64,000 bases of DNA from Campanula takesimana (GCA_026119855.1 JAOWBW010001442.1:62001-126000), one strand, 5' to 3'; counted from the first letter of the stretch, positions 11,901 to 22,854 are shown. The notes: generated from the letters alone by a model not told the origin. Translations and numbers: made by a program.

Positions 11901-12765
11901 TGTTGGTAGTGGTGCCCTAGGCACGTTTAATAAACGTTATAATTGTTATCATTTATTTCATATCAATAAAGAGATGTTTTGATTATTATTGTTGTTCATG
12001 ATTGCTTACAATAATCCCCATCCCTAATACTTGTTAAGCACTAGTATAAAGGCTAAATGATCATGGGATGATCATGTTAGATTTATGGGTACTTGTTTGG
12101 AACAAGGTACTGGACATGACCCGCTGTATGAGATTTATGTCATGGTCTATGTCGTACATATATCTCATATTAGTTATGTCATTCGAATCCTTAGACATGA
12201 AGTTATTATAGTCTTCCACTTGATGAACATTGTGTTTGACATATTCAAACGCTACCTTAACACGGTAGTTATAAAGGGTATGATTGGCATAATCGGATTC
12301 CCGTTGGGAAGAATAATAAGCTAAATGGATTTGTCCCTCCACGGAGAGATGTCAAGCTTGGGCCCCTCGAAGGAATGATGTTGATGAAATGTTCGGCCGG
12401 ACTCAAATGGATTGATTGGATCAATAGCATTTGAATTATCAACATATTCGGAATCGAGAAAGTATTGAACAAAACAAGTTGACTGTTTGACCATGACTTG
12501 TGTTCAATGATATCGTGGACAAAAGGATTATGACATATTCTAAAGGAATGCGAACTTGTATCTAGTTATACTATTTGGGTAGGTATGACGGTTTGCTAGA
12601 ACCTAATCATATATTATGGGATCATGTTTGAGCCCATTGCCAACTTAGTATAATCCTAGAGGGTCACACACAATAGAACGAATCTTAAATAAGAGGACTA
12701 TATTGGAATTTAGGGTCGAAGGACCTCAAAGGAATTTCTGGAAAATTCTGGGCTTCCTGGTCAAC

Positions 12766-12872
12766 CAAGCGGGCGCTTGGGTTGGACCAGGCGGGCGCTT
12801 GAATGAGTTCTGAAAGGACTAGACCTTCTGATCAAATAAACGGGCGCCTGGGTTGGACCAGGCGGGCGCTCG
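12766..12872 (+). promoter_or_regulatory. Four-palindrome GC cassette in copia LTR (GCGSSCGC version)
   Basis: Units start at 12766, 12788, 12838 and 12859 (spacing 22-50-21). Unit 1 is a perfect palindrome, CAAGCG-GG-CGCTTG. The middle spacer holds AGACCTTCTGATCA, nearly identical to the middle spacer of the gypsy G1 cassette (31389-31402). Confidence 0.85.
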
Positions 12873-12953
12873 GTCTGGCGGCAGAAATATTCCTAATTCA
12901 ATTAGGAAAGGTTTTCGGCACAAGTTACCTATTTGGAATAGGTCTTAATTGTG

Positions 12954-12960
12954 TATAAAA
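12954..12960 (+). promoter_or_regulatory. TATA box of K1 LTR
   Basis: TATAAAA in the context TGTGTATAAAAAC. The same box is in the other LTRs of this family: 36974-36980 (+), 40551-40557 (-), 46421-46427 (-) and 27603-27609 (-). Transcription probably starts 25-35 bp downstream. Confidence 0.7.
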
Positions 12961-13423
12961 ACCCCAATTCGGCCAGACCATTCTTACGAGTGCTTTTGTG
13001 AGTCTCAAAGAGTTTGAGAGAGATTTTATTTTGTTTTAAGACATCTTTGATTAAGGAACAAAATAATTCACAAATAAATTCCATATAGTTCTTTATTAAA
13101 TTGTGAAAGTGTGTTTCATAATTATTGGTCTAGCAACCAAGATCAAGGAGCCTCTTGATATTCGTTCGAACTGTGGACACCGCTAGAGGGTGAATTTTAT
13201 CATCTACAAAGTTCGTGATTTTGTCCGTGATAAAGTTTCAAGTTTCTCCACCAAGACCAAAGAAAACTTTGATAGTCATCAAGGGTTAGTTTTTTTTTCT
13301 CCTCTATTCATTATGTTGTATTTGATTTAATCATATGAACGGATCTATGGGCTTTGGGTTTCATAAATTTTAAATGCTAAATTCCGCTGTGCATGTTACT
13401 TGGAAACCCAACAGTATCTACAG

Positions 13424-13441
13424 TGGCGACTCCGCTGGGGA
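13424..13441 (+). other. Primer-binding site of A
   Basis: TGGCGACTCCGCTGGGGA, one base after the LTR end. It is the PBS form seen in Tat/Ogre-lineage elements; the matching tRNA (tRNA-Arg, from memory) was not checked. Confidence 0.85.
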
Positions 13442-13514
13442 CATTTGAAGGTTAAACTTGCGTTTCTGATCAAAGTCTACATTTTTTTGGGCATTCTGGT
13501 TCTTGATGGGGGAA

Positions 13515-13579
13515 GCGTGCGCCTCTGGCCTTCTTGACCTAAGGCGCGCGCTCCCACATCAAGGACCAGAATCGCCCGC
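13515..13579 (+). promoter_or_regulatory. Three-unit GC motif in A leader
   Basis: Cores GCGTGCGC (13515), GCGCGCGC (13544) and TCGCCCGC (13572) are 29 and 28 bp apart. The first spacer (CGCCTCTGGCCTTCTTG) matches that of the cassette in the B LTR read in element orientation, although here the motif is inside the leader and not in an LTR. Confidence 0.7.
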
Positions 13580-13753
13580 CTCCCATATGATCTTCCTATT
13601 TTTTTTCTTTTTTCTATACTAATCATTTCTGTTGGGGTTACAATGCACATTCAGGACCAGGGCAATCCCCTGAGTCCAAAGTCTGATAGTATGACAGGTT
13701 TGCCCAGAAGCGGGTGCCTCCCATAGACACTGCAAGAGGGCAATGAATCATTT

Positions 13754-14098
13754 GTGGACTTTTCTCGCCGTTGGAATGAAAAGTTTGCCGAGATTGTTGA
13801 TAGGCCCTCAATGAAGGAACAAATGGAAATCTTCTTGAAGTGCTTGAATATGGACTACCGAGTTCATCTTAGTAGGGCCTTTTATCCGGATTTCACACAT
13901 ATGTTTGATGCAGGGATCAGAATTGACAACTTGCTTCGTGAAATAAACGAGGAATCCTATGAGACAAGCTCCGACACCGAAGGGGTCCAGGACAGTTTAA
14001 GCAGCGACATGGAAGGTTACAATGGTTTTAAGGACTACGATGATGGGGAGAACTACAACGACGAGGACAACAATCTCCGTTTCTCTTTCTCTACCTAG
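13754..14098 (+). pseudogene. gag: A: gag fragment
   Basis: 114 open codons. The first ~65 residues (FSRRWNEKFAEIVDRPS, then a region ending AGIRIDNLL) resemble the retrotransposon gag domain of Tat-lineage elements by motif memory. The rest is acidic and low-complexity, ending at a TAG. There is no CCHC knuckle and no pol after it. The coding context seems to continue upstream in frame without a clear ATG, so this is probably a retained gag piece in a defective element. Confidence 0.6.
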
Positions 14099-17000
14099 TA
14101 ATAGGATTAAAAAAAAAAGAGTCAAAAGTCCTATTTTGTGTGCATTAAGTTTTCTTCCTTCTCGTCAATGCTATAGTTTGAGTCGGTCTTAATAAAAGTC
14201 ATTCTTATCCTCATACACTCTTCCAAGTTGTTCAATTTAATTCTTGGCAAAATGATGAAAAGATGTCTAAACAAGTTTTAGAATGAAGGCCATCACTTGA
14301 ACGCCTAGGGGCTAAACATCGTAACGAAGGCGACAACATCAAATCCAATACATCAAACGACAAAGAAAGGTGGAGCAACAACCATGGAGAAATCAAGCAA
14401 AGTTTTCAAAGGGGGAATTAAAAAAAAAAAAAAAAAAAAACTTGCTAGGTTGAAATCCTCAAATCAACCTAGGCAAAAGTTAAAGCACACAAAAAAAAAA
14501 AAAAAAAAAAATCCCCCTCAATCAAAAGAAGTGCACAAGATCATCATCATCATCCACCAATAAAGGACGAAGCAACCATCCCGAAGAATGGAGTATTTAC
14601 AAGAACTACGGTGACCTGAGCCTCTACACTGGAGGAACGTAGGCAACCTGCGGGTCCGGTCTCATGCAAAAAAGAAGATATGTTTAGCCCTAGTGCGTTA
14701 TGGTGATTGGCCTTCATCTCGAACTTGTCAAGACATCTTTGTACGAGTCATTTGCTAATGAATTAATCACCTCGAGATTGAACAACTTTCATAGAATTGA
14801 AATCATTTCACGTTCTTGTCGAGTCTAGGAGCTTCTTCTCTTTCAGTAACGCTCCCAGTTCCTTGCAATCAAATTGGGGCTTTCCTTCTCTTCTATTTTA
14901 ATGACTTACTTGCCTTCGTGAGTCATTAAATAAAAATACATACTAGGGACCACTTCCCTAGTCAAGTCAATGTCACTCACCTTTAGTGACAAAAGGTCTC
15001 CACCGCAAAATCACATGCCTTATCTCCTCAGCTAGAGTCAATACACACTTCCTCATCAATTGAGTAAAAAAAATGAAGACGCAAAAGAGATGCCCACTAG
15101 ATTGAAAACCCGAAAGGGCGGTCTAGGCAAAAAACAGGGTGCGTCATAAAAAAAGAGAGAGTGAGAGAGAGAAGGGAAAGAGAAATGGAGATCCCCGACC
15201 TCTAAAGAAGACAAGTTCTACATTAAATCTCCTCAGCAAGTCAATTCACCACCGAGTCAACTTCAGAATTTCAAAAGTCTCGACAAGATACGGCACAATC
15301 AAAGGTTGTCTTGGGTTATTGCCATAAGAGAGATTGTTCTTGCAATGTGCATTTTTGGGGCTCATGTGAAAGAAGGCCCGTCCGAGAATGAGCTCATGAT
15401 TGATATGGGGTACGAGGTTACACAAATAGTCCCCAGTGAGTCAATTGGTTTGGGCTGCAAATGGCAATAACGTGTGACTCAGTTTTCAAGCTTCTCCAAG
15501 AATTTGTCCATATAGTATGTCAAAAGGCTTCCCGAGAATGTAGTAGCTCTTTCCATGTCCTCTTATGTTTGTTCCCTCGCACGAGGACGAGTCTCTTGCT
15601 TTGCTCAACAAATAATGATGCCCTAGGGGCTATCTGACTCAAGAAAGAGAGCTTCTTTTGCTACTCTCGACGTTTAATGAGCCCTAGGGGCTATCCTCCA
15701 AAAAGATGTGTGAGACTATCCTCAAAGTCTCTCAAAGGGAATTTCGAGAAGCCTTCTTGTCATGTGTACTTGTGCCTGTTCTCCCAATCAATGATAGGCC
15801 TTTCTCACTCTACTTGCAATCAATGGTGGCACACTAAGGGCTATAATCAAGTCTGAAAGGCTCCCTCAGCGAGAAGCAATTCACGTCACATCCCTACAAT
15901 GGCCATAGCAAAGCCATATGCAACAATGGAAGCATCCTCAGTTTTGACACCAAAGGTCTCAAGGGGCTTCGCAATCTACAATCTTTTAGGCTACGACATT
16001 ATAGTAATCCGAGCAAAGGGAAATATTGGGGCTTCACAATTGACAATCTTTTGGGCAACGATAATAGAGCAATGCAATGTGGGGAGTGGTCCAAGCTTAA
16101 AGGGTCTCCTAGTACTTCACTTCAAAAGGTCTTTTGGTTTGAAATGAGGGCTCCGAAGTTATGAATGAATTTGATGATTCTTGTTAGAACTTACAACGAG
16201 ATTAGGAAGGAAGTCTTAGAGAAAAGGAAAAAGATTCAATATGCTAAACTCTATCAAAACAGGGTTATAGCGGGAAATGCCTTGGCCAATCCCAATGTTT
16301 CTGCAATTCAGCACCCCTTCTCCAAGATCAAAATCAAAAAGTGCGGCTTTTGAGCTTCAAGCACTAGTTGCGTCCGAAGATCCGTCTTTAGTTCAACTCA
16401 AGAAGACTCAAGCAAGCATACCCATTTGAGACCTTATCACACCAAGACCTTATCATCCGTGACCTTGACAATACCACAAGACATTACTGCATTTGGGTAC
16501 CGACCATAATGAGGCCATTCATCTCCCCAGTAAGAGAAAGAAGGAGATCTATATTAAGAATTCTACCCGACAGTGCATCTGCTCTCAATGCCGAGCCGAT
16601 TCCAAGATAATTTGGGGCTTTACATCGAAAGGTCTTCACAATCCACCATCTCCAAACTCGGAAACAACAAGTACATGAAATTTGGGGCTTAGCAATCTCT
16701 CAAAGCTTGGTATAAATAATCTTCTCTTGGGTAACTCACGCCAACAACAAAAAGTGATTTACTCAAATAGACCAATAGCTGATTTATCTTGGGGCTATAC
16801 TAGTCACTCAATGTTTGGCATCAACGGCATCCTAGGATCTTTACAATCAGTAACCCCTTGGTATCTCGGCATCGAAATCTTTGAAGCCCCACAATCGACA
16901 AATCTCTTGGGGCTAGACATCAATCATTGTTGGGCACAATAGCAACAACAGAATTCAAGCGAGGCAATCCGGACTTCGACCGAACATGATTTGATCTTAG

Positions 17001-17591
17001 GTTGGCTTTACAAACACACAATGGTTAAAATGGTTCACCCACGAAAAAAAAACGACAAAAAGATTTTTATTTTTCTTTTTCTTACAAACAAACTTTCTTT
17101 GTCTCAATACTTGCGTAAAAGTATGTGCTTCATTTTGCTTTGCTCCTAGCTTCTTCCCCAGCGTTCTCCACCATCCTTGAACTACGTTGGTCTGATTCTC
17201 TTTAAGGGATACGTAGACATCCTTTTGGCACGACCAACCCATCATCCAGAATGTCATCTCACCGACACTCAGTCAACAGTATAAGCAACTCATCTTCATC
17301 AAAAGTGTCAACATCCTTCATCAAAGCCACGGCATCAGAAATCCATCCCAAATCAAGCGGCCATAGTAAGTGAAGGTATGAATATCATTCACGCTTTCTA
17401 TAAATCACATCACACACAAAAACAATTTCTCCATCCTTTTAAAATCTCTCTCATGCAAATCTGCTTTTCAAAATCACAAAGCACCACAAGCACAATTCTC
17501 TCTCATCTCACACGAGTACATGCATTTGCAAAGCATACGCATAACAGGTACAGGCACACAGCTCCACGGTGAACCACTGAAATCACCACCT
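14099..17591 (+). other. A: long non-coding internal region
   Basis: No coherent protein is visible. It contains two A-runs (about 14419-14440 and 14490-14510) and phrases usual in Tat-like internals, such as AACGTAGGCAACC at 14637 and TACGTAGACATCC at 17211. At least ten scattered copies of GGGGCT in TTGGGGCT or CTAGGGGCTA context occur (for example 14876, 15626, 15687, 16028, 16614, 16684, 16791, 16909). The part from about 15600 on is homologous to the internal region of B, read on the opposite strand. Confidence 0.7.
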
Positions 17592-17890
17592 CATCAGTAG
17601 GCAGACTCTTGAGTCCCTCTAAATCAGCACGAAGACTTTCAAGTCCCTCCAAATCAGTAGGCAGACTTTCGAGTCCCTCTAAATCAGCAGGCAGACTTTT
17701 GAGTCCCTCCAAATCAGCAGGCAGACTTTCGAGTCCCTCCAAATCAGCAGGCAGCCGTTCGAGTCCCTCCAAATCAGTAGGCAGACTCTTGAGTCCCTCT
17801 AAATCAACAGGCAGACTCTAGAGTCCCTCCAAATCAGTAGGCAGACTCTCGAGTCCCTCTAAATCAGCAGCAGACTCTCGAGTCCCTCCA
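17592..17890 (+). repeat. Tandem repeat, 30-bp unit, 10 copies, in A 3' UTR
   Basis: The unit consensus runs from AAATCAGCAGGCAGACT through TTCGAGTCCCTCC; the last copy is 29 bp. It lies about 230 bp before the PPT. Because 30 is a multiple of three, it is open in several frames on both strands; I do not regard these as proteins. Confidence 0.93.
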
Positions 17891-18104
17891 GTCCCCTATA
17901 CGGACTTTAAATATTGGCCACTGTGGGCCGATTTCATGCCACCGCACCCCTTTTGTCAGCAAAAGTCGCTCACACATGGAGCGCATTCCTATCCCTTGAA
18001 ATTTCAATAATTCCTGCTTTTTATTTAGTCTTTATTTTCCCTTGTCGATGTCCTCGACGGAAGTTTTGTTCTTTCTTCGACGTGTTTTGCTTTTCAATCC
18101 ACGT

Positions 18105-18117
18105 CGCCGAGGGGCTC
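18105..18117 (+). other. Polypurine tract of A
   Basis: CGCCGAGGGGCTC immediately before the LTR start TGTAGACACC. The same sequence in reverse is at 24476-24489 in B. Confidence 0.85.
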
Positions 18118-19043
18118 TGTAGACACCCCGCCTTGGACCTCTCATGTCCCGATTGCATACACATTCTCTGTCTTCCTCTTTTCTGTTAGGTTTTGTTAAC
18201 TTTCGTTACTTTCCGTTAAGTTCTTGACTTACTCCGTTAGTCTTGGACTTGACTAAGTGAAAAAGTCAACTTTGAGTCTTTGTTTACTTTGTTTTTGTTA
18301 ACTTTTGTGACCACAAACACTTCCCTAACACCTATAAATACCTCTTCATTCCACCATGGAAAAATAGGAAGGATTCTTGACTCAAAAACTCTCTTAAAAC
18401 TAAAAGTTCATTTTCAAGAGTGGTTACTATAGACAAATTGGTTCTTCCCCATTCAAGCACAAGGTACAATGTTTATTCTTTTCTTCTAAACTCTTGATCT
18501 CATTTTCTTTCTTCATCTTTCATCTCTTCTAATGTGTATGCAATCTCCATAAAAAGGAATACAACCAATAGGCCACTTCACTATTGAAGTTTGGTCAAGG
18601 TTACATTCCAACGTTCTAAACTCCATTTTAATTTACCATTTACTTCTTAATGTAATCGTTTGACATGTAATTGTTGGCATTAAATCAATAAAATATTTCT
18701 CTTTTTATTTCCTTTTGCAACTCCCATTTTATTTACATTATAATTGTTAGCACATTTTTAATATCAATAAAATAAGGACATTTAGCATTAGAACACCAAT
18801 AGTAGCAAGACCCGCGTAAGCGGGGCGGAGTGGGTGTTTAAGTACTTCCCACTCCGTCACCTAACCCCCGAACCCTACTCTTCCCGAATCTCTGGTTTTG
18901 TATATAAATTTAGGCTATTTCTTTAGCTTTTTCTTATGTTCCCTTGATAACATAAGTGTCGACTCTACAAATTTAAAACAAGTTAGACATCCTAGGATAA
19001 TTCACCACTCTAGCCAAGTTGTGGTTTTCCCGGGGTATCTATA
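18118..19043 (+). repeat. 3' LTR of A (926 bp)
   Basis: Starts TGTAGACACCCCGCC and ends GTATCTATA (expected TCTACA; one C-to-T change). The first ~60 bp and last ~200 bp match the B LTR. The middle differs, and it lacks the GC motif that B carries there. Confidence 0.88.
18333..18340 (+). promoter_or_regulatory. TATA box of A LTR
   Basis: TATAAATA about 215 bp inside the LTR, in the context ACACCTATAAATACC. Confidence 0.6.
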
Positions 19044-21188
19044 CCCACCAGCTCCTACTCCGGACAGACCTCGAATTCTCAGCCTCCGTGGGGGATCTCT
19101 CTCTACGCTGAGGCAGCATTACATTATCCCAACAGTAGGTGCAAGCAGCGGCCAAGCTCCCAAATAGCCTCTCAAAAACATTACCCCGACGAACAGAGCG
19201 GATATAAGCCTCCCGAGTCACCTGAGACAGATAGGCACAGTTCAGATACAAGTCTAAAGTGTGTGTGTGTAAGACAGAAACCAAAAGGCATCATACCGTA
19301 GCTCCAAGCGGGGGAAGCTGAGCCCTAGTGACCTCATCAGCCTCAGTCGGAGTCAGATCGAAATCTACCTCGGCACCACCCCGATGCATCCGAATACTGT
19401 CCGGGAACCGCGGGATATCCATACCATATCTAGCCCCTCTACTCGAGCTAGCCGGATCGGCACCCGCCTTCCTTCTCACCAAAACATGTGGGCTCACCAA
19501 CACGTTTACCACGAACCCCTCATAATCAGCCCCACTCTGGTACAAATGGGCCGGAGTCCTCACCCGATAGTCACCACTCCTCTGCAGCCTAGCTGGATAC
19601 AGCATGTCCCTCGAAGGCTCGCTCGGGGCCCACAACATAGGATGTATGCTATGCTATCTGTAGACTCTCTCGCTAAGATACATGGCATCCCCAGTCAACC
19701 CCGTCAAGAAGCAGCGGGAAGCAGTGAAATCCTAAGCCTGACCGACCCCTGCCAACACCTAATCCGACTAAGGAAACAGCTGAAAGTCCTCATGCAACGG
19801 ACCACTCAATCTCACAGTAAAAATCCCCAGATCGGGAGTCTTCCTGGCCTTGCCGCGGCCCTCCAACCGGTTGCTCTTTGCCCAGAACTGCATAACCGGG
19901 ACCTCCTTGACCCCATGCATGCCAAAGGGAGCAATGTGGAATAGCTCGTAGACCCACACCTGTGGAGAAAAACAATATCTTCAATCTACAGTTCAAAACA
20001 ATAGACAGACACGAAATGAATGAGTCAGAGACATACCTCGAAAGCAAACTAGAAACAATCAAAGGACGAGGTGCTAGACCTCGAACAGACATCAAGGGCC
20101 CAGTACATCTCCGCTAGCCCGGATCCGTCCCAAGAAACCTGGCTCGCCTACTCCAAATCAGCTAGAGCACCCAATAGAGAAAACTGACAAAAAGTCCCAG
20201 CGCTCGGGAACAGAGTCTGCGACAAGCTATACCACAAGATGGCCCGCACCAGGCATTCAGTATCATGGATGCCCTCAATAAAGCCCTGGATAGCCTCATC
20301 CACCAAGGTCCTCAAACAACCTACCTCAAAGCCATTCCCCTTCACACCGCTGCCAAGCTGCATCCCAATCAGGTCCACCTGACGGTGTGGGTCCGCAGAC
20401 AACGACTCATCAAAAGGTAACTCCACGTCTGTAAACATGAGCCCCGTAATAGCAGCAAAGTCGGTCAGAGTAACAGTCACCTCTCCCCAACTAAAGTGGA
20501 ACGTGTGAGTGGTGTCCCACCAATACTCCTTTATTGCCTCAACAAGACCTATCACCTTCGAGGTCCCCTCTACAGCTCGTACTGCATAAAAAAATGGACC
20601 GAAGCCCAGAGCTCAGATCCTCTCCTTCACCGTCCCAGCCGGCTGCAATCTCCCCCATATCCCTGCCACCGCCCTCGTGGACCCGCGAGATTTCATCCTC
20701 TGCAGGTAAACACAGCAAAGGTATGTTACCCAACTAGCAATTATGTGCTACAAATCAGAGTATACATACATGCTTTATTTATCTACTTGCGCATATATCT
20801 CGCCGTCCCCAAAATAATCAACAATCTCAGAAAATTAAATAATCACAAATGATTAATTTAATGCAGTCTAAAAGTAATACAACAAGTATGAAATAAAAGA
20901 CATAAAATACCCAAAAGCAATAAAAAGCGAGATCGTTAACTCCTTCGTCTCCATCAATCTCCCGCCAGACCAATGTTTGTCGGTGGCCGCGTACAAGTCA
21001 AAGTGTTGTCCCACCGTGAAATGCCATTCGTCGGGACGGAAGTTTTGAGAGGCCATTCTCGCCCGTTGTTGATGCAACCCCGCGCCTTCGCCTTGCTCAA
21101 ATTGTGGTCCCGCGCCACCACCTTGCTCAAATTGCGACCCCACACCTGCATCTTGTTGCCCCGCACCAAAAATGAACTCAAGATCCAT
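19044..21188 (-). pseudogene. Plant mobile domain (PMD) gene, intron-containing, broken, antisense in C
   Basis: Reads right to left. A start at MDLEFIFG (21188) is followed by a Gly/Glu-rich stretch. The next exon runs from about 20560 with the PMD hallmark WWDTTHTFHFSWGEVTVTL. A later exon begins near 19960 with VWVYELFHIAPFG after a canonical acceptor (TTTTTCTCCACAG). Donor GTATGT near 20035 and donor GTATGATG near 19302 with acceptor TGTCTCAG near 19224 mark further introns. Two in-frame TAGs (about 20148 and 20051) interrupt the PMD reading, and the 3' end is cut by element A. PMD proteins include cellular genes (MAIN/MAIL type) and transposon-carried copies; the position in C suggests the latter. 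Exon borders are approximate. Confidence 0.75.
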
Positions 21189-21513
21189 CTCAAATATAGC
21201 AAAGTATCTCAAAATCTCTCTTTTCTCTCTCAAAAACTCGACAAAAGAAGGAAAGAAAGTGAAGATGACAGCAACAGCCCGTGGCCGTTTGTAGTTTGTC
21301 AAACGAAAGGACTAGCCGCGCGGCCAGTGTGTCCTGGCGATGTGGCACAATGTCAGACCTCCGTCTCGCGCGCCCACAAGCAATCCCCGCATATGAAAAT
21401 CCGCCAATCAGAAGGTTTCGCCGTGCGGCCCGTTATTCCTCTAGGCAGGAAATTTTGCAATTTAGCCCCTCGGCTTATTTTAATTCGAGATTAGCACCCT
21501 TAGCTAAATTTAA

Positions 21514-21830
21514 CTAGTAAATTTCCAAAAATTAATCAATTGGGTCCGGAAGACTCTATTAAATTTCCAAAATTAATCAATTGGGTCCAGAAGACTCTAG
21601 TAAATTTCCAAAATTAATCAATTGGGTCCGAAAGACTCTAGTAAATTTCCAATTGGGTCCGGAAGACTGTAGTAAATTTCCAAAATTAATCAATTTGGTC
21701 CGGAAGACTCTAGTAAATTTCCAAAATTAATCAATTGGGTCCGGAAGACTCTAGTAAATTTCCAAAATTAATCAATTGGGTCCGGAAGACTCTTGTAAAT
21801 TTCCAATTGGGTCCGGAAGACTCTATTAAA
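21514..21830 (+). repeat. Tandem repeat, 41-bp unit, 8 copies, in C 3' UTR
   Basis: The unit runs GTAAATTTCC...ATTGGGTCCGGAAGACTCTA. Two copies (around 21641 and 21793) are shortened to about 31 bp by the same internal deletion, which suggests they spread by duplication within the array. Confidence 0.92.
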
Positions 21831-22714
21831 TCACCAAAACAATCTATAATCAAAGGCTGGAGCGTCCTTAAACCCTAAAATTATGATTGGCGGTCGGATA
21901 CATCCATAAACCCGAAGGTGGATTAAGGAAACTATCGTAAAATCCTTAAATAACTAAATCAATTTATAATTGGAGGTCGGAAGCTCCGTAAACCCAAAAG
22001 ATTATAATTGAAGGTTGGATCATCCATAAACCCTTCATGTTGAGAAAGTTATAGGTGTAACACCGTGCGAGCTCTAGACAATCGGCGTTAACTGTTACTG
22101 GATTCTGCGATGCTGAGGAACTGCACTTCTCAAAGTACCGTAGCTTACCTAGAAATTATGTGATTATGTACACTCTATAGGAAGTTAGAATTCATCCTTC
22201 GTTTTGTTTTCGATTCTTTAAACTTGTCGAACCGTGCGTATGACCTCTCATCTTTCCCCAAGTAAAGTCCATCTGCAACGACTTTATTGCTCAACAATAT
22301 TTCGTTTCTTTTTCTTTTCTCCTCAGTAGGGTCCACGTGACTTTATTGCTTGACGAATATTTGTCTATCCTCAGCGAAAAGATGATGTCTCGTTTCTTTC
22401 TTTCCCCGCAAGTCTCAAACTATGATCGTCTTGATTCCACTTAGATACGTAGGTATCCTGATAAAGGTGCCACTCGACTAACTTGGTCACCTTCTTTCTC
22501 ATTCCCCTCTCGATTTAGAACTCATATTTCAGATCAGTTCATTTTCTTAATCGACGACCCTCCATGCCTTGCAAGAAACATCGCCGAGTGGCTACTATTA
22601 GTACCCAACCTGAAAATGAGTTATTTGACATTCTAGAACTCACAGGGACCTCCCAGGTATTTACGAACTGCGCAGGACTTATCCAGGACTTCCTGAAAAG
22701 CCTAGATAAGAAGA
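21831..22714 (+). other. C 3' untranslated region and PPT
   Basis: No coding sequence seen. Degenerate phrases GGTCGGA...CCATAAACCC recur at about 21890, 21965 and 22010. TACGTAGGTATCC at 22444 is typical of Tat-like 3' regions. AGATAAGAAGA (22704-22714) is the likely polypurine tract. Confidence 0.6.
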
Positions 22715-22819
22715 TGTTGACGACCTGATCTGATGAGGCTGTAAATATAGACGTTATCTAATCCTTCTCCAGAGTCCAGATTGATCAGAGCCTCGGGAAT
22801 TGTGTCAATCCCTTGGACC

Positions 22820-22854
22820 GGCCGGGCGGCCACATGTCCCGGCCGGGCGGCCAC
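22820..22854 (+). promoter_or_regulatory. Pair of GC palindromes in C LTR
   Basis: Two copies of GGCCGGGCGGCC start at 22820 and 22841 (21 bp apart), ending 22 bp before the TATA box. Confidence 0.75.

Larger units (their letters stand above)
8370..13413 (+). mobile_element. Element K1: Ty1/copia retrotransposon, 5' part missing
   Basis: Domain order gag - PR - INT - RT - RNase H is typical of Ty1/copia. The sequence enters in mid gag after the gap and runs to a full 3' LTR. It is closely related to minus-strand element H (28605-47409). K1 sits next to the last 9 bp of Tat-like A's 5' LTR (gtatctaca), so it inserted at the very end of that LTR; gtatc at 13414-13418 would be one copy of its target duplication. 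The 5' LTR, leader and gag start must lie in the gap. Confidence 0.92.
11901..13413 (+). repeat. 3' LTR of K1 (1513 bp)
   Basis: Bounded by perfect 6-bp terminal inverted repeats TGTTGG...CCAACA. Matches LTRs at 27409-28590, 35948-37435, 40121-41594 and 45973-47409. It contains an ATGATCAT-type inverted repeat near 12058-12075, the GC cassette, and a TATA box 82 bp downstream of the cassette. Open frames inside are antisense or chance frames. Confidence 0.95.
13414..19043 (+). mobile_element. Element A: non-autonomous Tat/Ogre-like Ty3/gypsy element
   Basis: The last 9 bp of the 5' LTR (gtatctaca) are followed by PBS, leader, a short gag remnant, about 3.5 kb of non-coding DNA, a tandem repeat, PPT and 3' LTR. 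No RT, RNase H or integrase is present in the 4.7-kb internal region, so any movement would need enzymes from another element. LTR ends (TGTAGACACCCC...TCTAYA) and PBS match element B, with which A also shares its 3' internal half. Confidence 0.85.

Noticed and set aside
14418..14511. Poly-A runs as tails of processed pseudogenes or LINEs
   Set aside because: Neither run follows a coding or LINE-like sequence, and no target duplication is seen; simple A tracts within element A.
17503..17821. Long open frames on both strands across the 30-bp repeat (SPSKSAGRL and EGLESLPADL repeats)
   Set aside because: The unit length is a multiple of three, so frames stay open by repetition. No start context or homology is seen.
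19044..21188. PMD gene as an ordinary functional host gene
   Set aside because: Two in-frame TAGs, truncation by element A, and position between Tat-like 3' UTR and retrotransposon DNA favour a transposon-borne broken copy.
22801..22812. TGTGTCAATC as the start of the C LTR
   Set aside because: TGTTGACGACC at 22715 follows a purine tract and resembles the A and B LTR starts better.
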